Below are positions 1-6,484 of a stretch of 25,035 nt of DNA, in pieces. The number at the start of each line of letters is the position of its first letter. Position 1 is the first letter of the stretch. The notes under the pieces are model-generated. The model searched no databases, was not told where the DNA came from, and was given only the letters and a program-made list of their open reading frames with translations. The position numbers were made by a program, and so were the translations under genes. The stretch spans positions 1-25,035 of the forward strand of contig CALBOT010000131.1 in assembly GCA_937896695.1 (NCBI GenBank), given 5' to 3'. The DNA is from an uncultured Candidatus Nitrosopelagicus sp. (GTDB lineage: Archaea > Thermoproteota > Nitrososphaeria > Nitrososphaerales > Nitrosopumilaceae).

Positions 1-1
1 A

Positions 2-46
2 GAATTAGTTAAAGAGGCATTTGATAAAAAACCTAACAAAAAATAA
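2..46 (+). CDS. 3' end of an upstream gene (partial)
   Basis: An open frame enters from the left edge and gives the tail ELVKEAFDKKPNKK before TAA at 44-46. It is lysine-rich and charged, like the C-terminus of a soluble protein. The stop lies one base before the stop of the leftward gene ending at 48, so the two genes converge tightly, as several other pairs here do. Fourteen codons are too few to name the product, and the frame could be fortuitous. Confidence 0.45.
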   Translation, partial: ELVKEAFDKKPNKK

Positions 47-47
47 T

Positions 48-257
48 TTATCTAAATATAGCAGATTGTAATTGACCTACAAAAAGAATTACTTGTTCAA
101 ATGTATGAATGACGAAATCTTGACTCGACATTACCTCATGGGAGTGCGTATTCATCACTTCAAGAGAGATATGAGGATGTGCTTCAGCCATAGAGATCAG
201 ACCTATTGAAAATACACCAACAAATAAAATTGCAAGAAATGGTAGATTACTCAACAT
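48..257 (-). CDS. small secreted or membrane-anchored protein, His-rich after the signal peptide
   Basis: The 69-residue product begins MLSNLPFLAILFVG, a hydrophobic signal sequence of about 22 residues. A likely cleavage region ending in AEA is followed by HPHISLEVMNTHSHEV, where the histidines could bind metal. A second weakly hydrophobic stretch (about 48-62, VIHTFEQVILFVG) may lie on the membrane. An in-frame ATG at 269 adds MTFD. I prefer 257 because the A/T-rich TATA-like element near 278-287 then lies about 26 nt upstream, as for other leaderless genes here. I do not recognise a family. Export is inferred from the signal sequence only. Confidence 0.6.
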   Translation of the reverse strand: MLSNLPFLAILFVGVFSIGLISMAEAHPHISLEVMNTHSHEVMSSQDFVIHTFEQVILFVGQLQSAIFR

Positions 258-277
258 ATCAAATGTCAAATACTAAT

Positions 278-287
278 ACTTTAATTT
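278..287. promoter_or_regulatory. candidate TATA element shared by two divergent small genes
   Basis: The stretch ctttaatttt, A/T-only apart from its first base, is centred about 26 nt before the ATG at 257 (leftward) and about 26 nt before the ATG at 309 (rightward). That is the archaeal TATA-to-start spacing when the transcript is leaderless. One near-symmetric box could therefore serve both directions. The call rests on spacing and composition only. Confidence 0.35.
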
Positions 288-308
288 TTTAAGATTTTCA
301 AATAACCA

Positions 309-389
309 ATGGGGATATTATCAAAAGTCATCATACTGGGAGGAATTTTTGTACTTTTGTATGGAGTTTTCTCAATCGTATTAGAATAA
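309..389 (+). CDS. possible 26-residue single-span membrane microprotein
   Basis: The ATG opens a 26-codon frame, MGILSKVIILGGIFVLLYGV then FSIVLE, ending in TAA at 387-389. It is one hydrophobic helix with a lysine near the N-terminus and a glutamate at the end. The A/T element at 278-287 is at the right distance for a leaderless start. It lies in the gap between the secreted-protein gene and the type II NADH dehydrogenase gene, and its stop is 11 bp from the latter's stop. Length alone gives little statistical support. The promoter spacing and the clean helix are the arguments for it. Function unknown. Confidence 0.4.
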   Translation: MGILSKVIILGGIFVLLYGVFSIVLE

Positions 390-400
390 GATAATTTAGA

Positions 401-1729
401 TTATTTTTTGGAGATTTTAAATCTAGAAATGTCTCTCTTAAAGAATAGATCAAGATTCCAGTCAATTAACACACGTAATTTTTTGTCAAAACTTCTTATC
501 TTTGAGAGGTAAAGATTCCGCCACAGAATAAATGCAAAGAATCCTGCAATATTTATTCCAAAAAATGAAGCAATACCAGTATTTTTTCCAATTATTGCAC
601 TCTGGCCCTTCCAGACATAATCAAATTTGGATAGGGTTTTACGATTAAGAAATTGTCTAATATTGCTTGCAGCAGTTTTTGCATGAGCCTCTGCAATTTG
701 TGCAGTCTGAGGAAATTTTTTCATAGAAAGACTAGGGTCGAATAATGAACAATCACCAATTGCAAAAACATCAGAAAATTCTTTTGATTGTAAGAATTCA
801 TTCACCACAATTCTTCCTTTGATTGTTTCAAATGCAGAATTTTTTATGAGATCTACAGGAGTGATTCCAGCAGTCCAAATCAAAGTATGTGTAGGAATTG
901 ATTGGATTTCAGTTAGTTGTGTATGTCCTGCTTTTTGTGAAGAATCATTTGAGAATACTTTATTTGATTTTAATTTACTTTCAAGTAAGACCTCATTTCC
1001 ATCAAATGATGTAACACCTGCATCAAGAACTAAACTAATCCCTCGCTCAATTAATTTTTCTTTGGCAAATACAGCAAGATGTTGAGGAAATCCACTAAGA
1101 ATTTCAGAAGAAGAATCAATTAGTGTGACTGTGACATCAGAGGAATCTATGTTTGGATAATATTCTGCTACATCGTTAATGAAATCATTTAATTCACCAG
1201 CAGTCTCAACTCCTGCAAAACCTCCACCCACAACCACGATTCGGAGTAAAGATTTCCTCAAAACAGGATCAGTTTCATTTTCCGCTTGCTCAAGGAGATC
1301 AATTATTCTATTTCGAAGCAAAATTGCATCATTAATTGAATTCATACTGTATGCATTTTCTTCTACATTCTTCATTCCAAAGAAGTTAGTTTTACTTCCC
1401 AGTGCAATTACAAGTATATCATAATTAAGAAGAGTTTCACGATTCTCATTTGTTCCAATTAGAGATACAGATTTTCCATATGGATCAATTGATCTAATTT
1501 TCGCTTCATAAAATTTTGATTTCTTAATTAAAGTTCGAATTGGGGTTACAATATGTCGGGTCTCAATGGTGCCAGATGCTACTTGGGGCAACATTGGTGT
1601 GAAGAGAATGAAATTATCTTCACTTACAAGAGTGATATCAATTTCAGCATCATTTTTGTAATAGGATTCAAGTTTGAGACAGCATTCGATTCCTGCAAAA
1701 CCTCCACCTAAGATGAGAATTTTTTTCAC
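401..1729 (-). CDS. type II NADH dehydrogenase-like FAD/NAD(P) oxidoreductase
   Basis: This 442-residue flavoprotein of the NDH-2 / disulfide-reductase fold would move electrons from NAD(P)H to quinone at the inner face of the membrane without pumping protons. The FAD-binding GGGFAG is at residues 8-13 and the second dinucleotide motif, VVVGGGFAGVETAGEL, at about 165-180. A further FAD motif follows (DVFAIGDCS). The C-terminal stretch GIASFFGINIAGFFAFILW resembles the membrane-attachment segment of NDH-2 enzymes. The start is GTG at 1729, needed because the FAD motif follows at once. It is divergent from deoxyhypusine synthase. The electron acceptor, and hence a role as NDH-2 rather than another quinone reductase, is inferred from the family. 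Confidence 0.88.
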   Translation of the reverse strand: MKKILILGGGFAGIECCLKLESYYKNDAEIDITLVSEDNFILFTPMLPQVASGTIETRHIVTPIRTLIKKSKFYEAKIRSIDPYGKSVSLIGTNENRETLLNYDILVIALGSKTNFFGMKNVEENAYSMNSINDAILLRNRIIDLLEQAENETDPVLRKSLLRIVVVGGGFAGVETAGELNDFINDVAEYYPNIDSSDVTVTLIDSSSEILSGFPQHLAVFAKEKLIERGISLVLDAGVTSFDGNEVLLESKLKSNKVFSNDSSQKAGHTQLTEIQSIPTHTLIWTAGITPVDLIKNSAFETIKGRIVVNEFLQSKEFSDVFAIGDCSLFDPSLSMKKFPQTAQIAEAHAKTAASNIRQFLNRKTLSKFDYVWKGQSAIIGKNTGIASFFGINIAGFFAFILWRNLYLSKIRSFDKKLRVLIDWNLDLFFKRDISRFKISKK

Positions 1730-1815
1730 AATATATACAAAGAATGGTCTAGAATTAATAACATATTATCAGAAATGGATAGGAATATCTAGTCTAATAC
1801 TTATTTCAAAACATC

Positions 1816-2757
1816 ATGATTACACCAGGGCGTCCTGTAAAAGATGTGGATATAAGAAATAATTCAGGTACAGAGGATATATTCAAAGAACTAGAACAAG
1901 CAGGGGGTTTTGAGGCAAGAAATGTTGCCGAAGGTGTAGACATACTTTACAATATGATTAGTGATCAAAAATGTACAAAATTTCTATCATTTATTGGAGC
2001 AATTGTTTCAACAGGATTTAGAGGAATCATACGCGATATGATCAAGAAAAAATGGTGTAATGTAGTAATTACAACATGCGGTGCACTTGACCATGACATT
2101 GCAAGACATTTTTCAGAATATAAAGAAGGATCATTTACAATGGATGATAGAGAATTAGCAGATCAAAATATCCATAGATTAGGAAATGTTCTAGTACCAA
2201 TGGAAAGTTACGGACCGTTAATTGAAGAAAAGGTACAAGAGATTTTAGAAAAAGCATATAGTGAAGGAAAAAAAGAAATGTCAACTGCAGACATTAACAG
2301 AGAAATAGGAAAGGCCATGGGCGAAGATTCGTTTTTGTATTGGGCATACAAAAATAACATTTCAGTAGTTGTTCCAGGAATTATGGATGGAGCAGTTGGA
2401 AGTCAAGTATGGATGTTTGCACAGAAACATTCAGATTTCAAATTAAACATTATAGAGGATGCAAATTTTCTTTCAGGATTAGTTTTCAAGGCTGAAAAAT
2501 CAGGAGCTTTAATGCTTGGCGGTGGCGTTCCAAAACATCACACACTGTGGTGGAATCAATACAGAGATGGATTAGATTATGCAGTTTATGTAACAACTGC
2601 ACAAGAATTTGATGGAAGTTTAAGCGGCGCACTGGTTAGAGAAGCAATATCATGGGGAAAGGTGACAAAAAACGCAACAGAAACTACTATCCATGCAGAA
2701 ATTACAACAGTATTTCCATTCATGTACAAGGCACTCTTAGAAAAACTAGAAAAGTAA
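1816..2757 (+). CDS. dys: deoxyhypusine synthase
   Basis: The enzyme transfers the aminobutyl group of spermidine, with NAD, to one lysine of translation factor aIF5A, the first step of hypusine formation. The protein has 313 residues, in the usual range for archaeal members. The C-terminal block is characteristic: VVVPGIMDGAVGSQ, then LGGGVPKHH with the enzyme-intermediate lysine at K240, then TAQEFDGSLSGA and EAISWGK. An N-terminal acceptor-binding stretch (FLSFIGAIVSTGFRGII) is also present. The ATG at 1816 gives a full-length N-terminus. It is followed 18 bp later by an XRE-CBS gene, so the two may be cotranscribed. No aIF5A or deoxyhypusine hydroxylase is in the window. Confidence 0.95.
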   Translation: MITPGRPVKDVDIRNNSGTEDIFKELEQAGGFEARNVAEGVDILYNMISDQKCTKFLSFIGAIVSTGFRGIIRDMIKKKWCNVVITTCGALDHDIARHFSEYKEGSFTMDDRELADQNIHRLGNVLVPMESYGPLIEEKVQEILEKAYSEGKKEMSTADINREIGKAMGEDSFLYWAYKNNISVVVPGIMDGAVGSQVWMFAQKHSDFKLNIIEDANFLSGLVFKAEKSGALMLGGGVPKHHTLWWNQYRDGLDYAVYVTTAQEFDGSLSGALVREAISWGKVTKNATETTIHAEITTVFPFMYKALLEKLEK

Positions 2758-2775
2758 CAGGATACAAAATTTAAC

Positions 2776-3324
2776 ATGCTTCCATCAATTGAGAGTATAA
2801 AGCAACAACGACTCAAAATCAACATGACACAAAAGGAGCTTGCAAATTTAGTGGGAGTTAGTACATCTATGATAAATCAAATTGAATCAGGACGAAGCGC
2901 TCCAAGTTACAATACAGCAAAACGAATTTTTGAGGTTCTAGCAAGTAAAGAAAGTGAATCATCAGCACATAATGCAGGAGAATTGTGTAGTCAAAAAATT
3001 GTTAAATTGAAACCAACCCACACACTTGGAGAAGCAATGACAAAAATGGATAAAGAAAAGATTAGTCAAATTCCAATTTTTGATGGAAATAATGCAGTAG
3101 GAGTAATTACAGATTCAGGAATTATTGGACATATGAGCGACGGCGTGTCAAAAAAGATCAAAATTGAAGATATTATGGAACCAGCACCACCTATTGTCGA
3201 AAATGAGACACCAGCAAGCACCTTAGCTCCACTAATAAAATATTCAAAATGTATCTTGGTAAGAAAAGGAACAAAAATTATTGGAATAATTACTGGTGCA
3301 GACGTATTGAAGATGGTAGAATAA
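2776..3324 (+). CDS. XRE-family HTH regulator with a CBS-domain pair
   Basis: The 182-residue protein joins an N-terminal Cro/C1-type helix-turn-helix (about 5-60; MTQKELANLVGVSTSMINQIESGR is the typical core) to two CBS domains (about 75-120 and 128-180). The CBS halves are marked by the repeated pattern of an isoleucine/valine-rich strand followed by GVIT or GIIT. CBS pairs commonly bind adenine nucleotides, so this is probably a DNA-binding protein that responds to energy charge; that is inference. It follows deoxyhypusine synthase by 18 bp and ends 1 bp from the convergent ureD gene. Targets cannot be deduced. HTH-CBS proteins of this architecture are common in archaea. Confidence 0.9.
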   Translation: MLPSIESIKQQRLKINMTQKELANLVGVSTSMINQIESGRSAPSYNTAKRIFEVLASKESESSAHNAGELCSQKIVKLKPTHTLGEAMTKMDKEKISQIPIFDGNNAVGVITDSGIIGHMSDGVSKKIKIEDIMEPAPPIVENETPASTLAPLIKYSKCILVRKGTKIIGIITGADVLKMVE

Positions 3325-3325
3325 A

Positions 3326-4228
3326 TTAAAGATAGTCAGGTAAGATTTCTTTTCTAATAATTTTTATGATTTCATAAATAGTTGTTTTTTGATCCTCAGA
3401 AGAATTTCCTAGTATCCTAATTGAAATTCCAGAACCATTTGGCAAGATACTAGAACCACCAGTTATGTTTTGAGTATGAGAAAACAGTTCATCAATCATA
3501 TCTTTAATTTTTGTAAGATGTTTTTTTGTCAGTATGTATACAGAAGTGAGAATTGTTTTGTCATCAAACATTGCAAGAGATTCAATTTTCTGTGTTTTGG
3601 GGGATAAAAGAGAAGAATCTCTAAATTGAATACGGTCATTTATTTTTCCTTCAGTTTTTAGAAAGCATACATCAAAATCAAACATTTCACCCATTGCAAT
3701 TCTTCCAGGAACAATTGTTTCAGAATAAACTACAGTAGATGAATCATCAATTACCATATTGGTTTTCTGATAAAATCTTGATTTTTTATATGGAATAATT
3801 TGTTCAGGAATAAATTCCAGATAGGAATTATCTTTTACATTGAGCGTCACCATATGTGTCGCATAATTTGATTCCATTTTGTAGATTCTAGTAGCACCTT
3901 GAGTAGTAATATGAGATATTGCGTTATTTCTTAATTCAACATCCATTCTATAACGATCGCCTTGAAGTATTCCACCAGAGGGAGATAAGATGAAGACATG
4001 TGCCATAGATGGGTAATCCAAATCATAATGCAAAGCTTTTTGCACATATAGTGGAACCTGGGTCTGTTTTTTTGTAATGATAGTTTTTTGTTTGTCCGAA
4101 TCATTTTGTAACTCTAATTCTAAAAATCCAATCTTTCCAGATTTACCAACATCCATTTGTGCAATATCACCCTCATACTGTGAAACTTCTTTTGGGATAT
4201 CAGAAGGAGTGCAATGTTTCAGATTCAT
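3326..4228 (-). CDS. ureD: urease accessory protein UreD (UreH)
   Basis: UreD binds apo-urease and, with UreF and UreG, forms the complex that inserts nickel into the active site. The 300-residue product shows the family core: HVFILSPSGGILQGDRY, then ITTQGATRIYKM, then LEFIPEQIIPYKKSRF, and a late VPGRIAMGE. The length is typical (about 270-300). Its ATG overlaps the ureG stop by 4 bp (ATGA), and a good ribosome-binding sequence GGTGA lies about 5 nt before the start, fitting translation within an operon. It is the last gene of the leftward ureE-F-G-D transcript and ends 1 bp from the convergent XRE-CBS gene. Confidence 0.93.
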   Translation of the reverse strand: MNLKHCTPSDIPKEVSQYEGDIAQMDVGKSGKIGFLELELQNDSDKQKTIITKKQTQVPLYVQKALHYDLDYPSMAHVFILSPSGGILQGDRYRMDVELRNNAISHITTQGATRIYKMESNYATHMVTLNVKDNSYLEFIPEQIIPYKKSRFYQKTNMVIDDSSTVVYSETIVPGRIAMGEMFDFDVCFLKTEGKINDRIQFRDSSLLSPKTQKIESLAMFDDKTILTSVYILTKKHLTKIKDMIDELFSHTQNITGGSSILPNGSGISIRILGNSSEDQKTTIYEIIKIIRKEILPDYL

Positions 4229-4884
4229 GATTTCACCGAGGTAAGCATATTTTTTGGAGGTTCATCAAACAAGACATCATGGATAATGTGTTGTGCAACT
4301 TGTTCAACTCCTTGATCAGTTTTACAATTAACTAAAACATACGGTTTATTTTTCCTAACAATTTTTGCATCACGTTCCATTACATTTAGATCAGCACCAA
4401 TAGTTGGTGCAAGATCAATTTTGTTAATCACTAAAAGATCACTTGTTTCAATTCCAAGACCTCCTTTTCGAGGATATTTGTCACCACCAGAAACATCTAC
4501 AATGTATATTGTATAATCTGCAAGAGCAGGGCTAAAGGTAGTGGTTACATTGTCACCACCACTTTCTATAATTATCAAATCCAAATCATTGTATTTTGTT
4601 TCAATTTCTTCAATTACTGCAAGATTGATTGAAGGATCTTCTCTTACAGCAGTGTGTGGACATCCACCTGTTGCAAGACCAATTACCATATTTTCAGGCA
4701 ATATTCCTTGTTCTGTTGCTAAATTTTTTCGTATTCTATCAGCATCCTCTTTTGAGATTACATCATTAGATATTATACAAACACGATAATTTTTTTTTGC
4801 AAGAAATGGAACAACACGTTCTATCAACATGCTTTTTCCAGCACCAACAGGACCGCCAATACCTACACGAAGAATTCTAGTCAT
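4225..4884 (-). CDS. ureG: urease accessory GTPase UreG
   Basis: UreG is a SIMIBI-class GTPase that carries Ni2+ to the urease activation complex and powers its insertion. In 219 residues the P-loop GPVGAGKS is at 11-18, the nickel-binding Cys-Pro-His triad at C75-P76-H77 within GGCPHTAV, the ESGGDN motif at about 107-112, and the guanine-specificity motif NKID at 154-157. All key residues are present. There is no His-rich N-terminal extension of the kind some bacterial UreG proteins have. It lies 17 bp after ureF and overlaps ureD by 4 bp. Confidence 0.97.
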   Translation of the reverse strand: MTRILRVGIGGPVGAGKSMLIERVVPFLAKKNYRVCIISNDVISKEDADRIRKNLATEQGILPENMVIGLATGGCPHTAVREDPSINLAVIEEIETKYNDLDLIIIESGGDNVTTTFSPALADYTIYIVDVSGGDKYPRKGGLGIETSDLLVINKIDLAPTIGADLNVMERDAKIVRKNKPYVLVNCKTDQGVEQVAQHIIHDVLFDEPPKNMLTSVKS

Positions 4885-4901
4885 AACGAAAAAGTTTGTC
4901 T

Positions 4902-5600
4902 TTATGTAATAAACATTTTAGAAAATTTGTTTTCATGAGTCATTTGGAACAAGTCATAATTGGGAGAAAATTGCCAACAATCATTAATTTTTGTATCTGA
5001 AAATTTTTCTAAAATTTGTTGTATTTTTGGTTTAATCTCATGAAGAATTTTTTGACTTTGTATATGATCAATTATTCCTAATCTTAATGCAGCACCTGTT
5101 ACACTAACGCAAAAACCATACATCATCATTTGTTTTGCCTGTTCTTTTTTTACACCCATGACAAAACTGCACACACCCATCACTACAGGATGCATTCCAG
5201 GAGATTCATTTTTAGATATTTTTTCAGAGAATTTTTCAAGAATTTCATGAGAGGATATGGCAGAGACACATTTCATAGTTTGAGAACCAGCTCTACACGA
5301 AGCAGCTCTTGATTCTTGGATTAATTTCATTGAATTTAGTGTATCATCACAATTCATTATTCCTAAAAGATCATTATTTTTTGCACAATCGTATGCATTT
5401 GATAATGCTACAGAATCAGCAGGTCCCAATTGCTGTTCTAATGTAATTTCTAAAAAATCAGAAATATCATTTTGAGATGAAGCACGTTTTTCATCAAAAA
5501 TTGTTTCCAACCCATTTGACATTGTGTAAAGACCAGAAGGGAAAAAAGAATCTGACATCTGCATAAGAGTCAGATCAGATAAATCAGTGTTCATGAACAT
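4902..5600 (-). CDS. ureF: urease accessory protein UreF
   Basis: UreF is an all-helical protein that bridges UreD and UreG in the nickel-insertion complex and is thought to gate UreG GTPase activity. The 232-residue product carries the signature near its start, LMQMSDSFFPSGLYTMSNGLE, and later GMHPVVMGVC and GAALRLGIIDH. Those blocks are diagnostic, although the rest of the family diverges strongly. It overlaps the end of ureE by 17 bp. A second in-frame ATG at 5594 (MNTDLSD) is an equally good start and would drop two residues. The family, the length and its place between ureE and ureG agree. Confidence 0.93.
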   Translation of the reverse strand: MFMNTDLSDLTLMQMSDSFFPSGLYTMSNGLETIFDEKRASSQNDISDFLEITLEQQLGPADSVALSNAYDCAKNNDLLGIMNCDDTLNSMKLIQESRAASCRAGSQTMKCVSAISSHEILEKFSEKISKNESPGMHPVVMGVCSFVMGVKKEQAKQMMMYGFCVSVTGAALRLGIIDHIQSQKILHEIKPKIQQILEKFSDTKINDCWQFSPNYDLFQMTHENKFSKMFIT

Positions 5601-6090
5601 TCATTCCTTTATTTGGAACAAATATTTCATCTTCAACAATTAATTCAAGATGATCAATTATGTCAGAAAATAATTTTTTGAATAATTCTACTTCAGTTTC
5701 GTCATGTATCGGGAACATAATACACCCTTCAGATGTGATAGATAATGGTCGATGTCTATTTCCAATTATATGACCTAACTGAACAAGTAAATTTGGCGAC
5801 CATTCATTTTCACGTATCATTACACGAATTACTTTTTCAGGTAATTGATGAACAACTATAATATGTGAATCAATTTCAAGAACGTCACCATTATGCATGA
5901 CTGTTCCAGGTTCTAATGACAAACCAATTTCCAATCCATTTTCAGTTTCAACGCGGAGATGTGATTTTTCCATTTGAGTACGAGATAAGAATAATCTTTG
6001 TAAAGTGTTGTTTTCTTTTGCAAAACTAATCTTTCCTTTAAGAGAATTTCCGTGATATGAATTTCCTAGAATGGTATCAGCGACTAACAA
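5584..6090 (-). CDS. ureE: urease accessory metallochaperone UreE
   Basis: UreE dimers deliver nickel to UreG. The 168-residue protein has the N-terminal UreE domain (LVADTILGNSY through about residue 75) and the C-terminal metal-binding domain with LGHIIGNRHRPLSI (about 107-120), whose HxxGNRH core matches the conserved nickel-site region. The tail ends in HEH, a short echo of the His-rich tails of bacterial UreE. The start is TTG at 6090: no ATG or GTG lies in frame before an upstream stop, and a TATA-like TTTAAA element is centred about 25 nt before it, so the mRNA would be leaderless with a TTG start. First gene of the leftward accessory operon. Confidence 0.93.
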   Translation of the reverse strand: MLVADTILGNSYHGNSLKGKISFAKENNTLQRLFLSRTQMEKSHLRVETENGLEIGLSLEPGTVMHNGDVLEIDSHIIVVHQLPEKVIRVMIRENEWSPNLLVQLGHIIGNRHRPLSITSEGCIMFPIHDETEVELFKKLFSDIIDHLELIVEDEIFVPNKGMNVHEH

Positions 6091-6175
6091 CAGTGATAGT
6101 GCTAACTACTTTGTTTTAAAGTTAAATGCAAAGTGCTTTTCTAATCGTTAAATACGTTGAAACTGAAATTTATTC
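6091..6175. promoter_or_regulatory. divergent promoter between ureE and ureA
   Basis: This 85-bp gap drives both halves of the urease locus. Rightward, TTAAATAC at 6148-6155 is centred about 25 nt before the ureA ATG at 6176. Leftward, the TTTTAAAG stretch at about 6112-6119 is centred about 25 nt before the ureE TTG at 6090. Both fit leaderless archaeal transcription. A 10-mer, GTTAGCACTA on the minus strand (6097-6106), sits just before ureE and recurs before the ParB-like gene at 15133-15142. No clear hairpin or riboswitch is visible. Confidence 0.6.
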
Positions 6176-6478
6176 ATGTTTTTGACGCCTAGAGAAATTG
6201 ATAAATTGCAAATTTTCACTGCCGCACAGGTTGCATTAAGAAGAAAAGAAAGGGGATTGAAATTGAATCATCCAGAATCTGTTGCACTAATAGCTGATCA
6301 CATATTAGAAGGAGCCAGAGATGGAAAATCCGTTTCAGAAATAATGAGTTCAGGGAAAAATGTTCTAGGAAAAGACGACGTACTTCCAGGAGTTCCAGAA
6401 ATTATTCACACTATACAAGTAGAGGCAACATTTGAGGATGGGACGAAATTGGTAACAATTCACGACCCAATTGTGTGA
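6176..6478 (+). CDS. ureA: urease gamma subunit
   Basis: This is the smallest structural subunit of urease, the nickel enzyme that hydrolyses urea to ammonia and carbamate. At 100 residues it is full length. It starts MFLTPREIDKLQIFTAAQVA and holds the family blocks LNHPESVALIADHILEGARDG and VLPGVPEIIHTIQVEATFEDG before the typical end THDPI-like IHDPIV. The ATG at 6176 has a TATA element 25 nt upstream. The TGA stop (6476-6478) is followed in the same frame by TTG AAG ATG, so gamma and the fused beta-alpha subunit are separated by one stop codon. Confidence 0.97.
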   Translation: MFLTPREIDKLQIFTAAQVALRRKERGLKLNHPESVALIADHILEGARDGKSVSEIMSSGKNVLGKDDVLPGVPEIIHTIQVEATFEDGTKLVTIHDPIV

Positions 6479-6484
6479 TTGAAG

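Noticed and set aside
819..1424. Plus-strand open frames opposite the type II NADH dehydrogenase
   Set aside because: They are antisense to a strongly supported gene, have no promoter or motif, and reflect the long open frames common opposite A+T-rich coding DNA.
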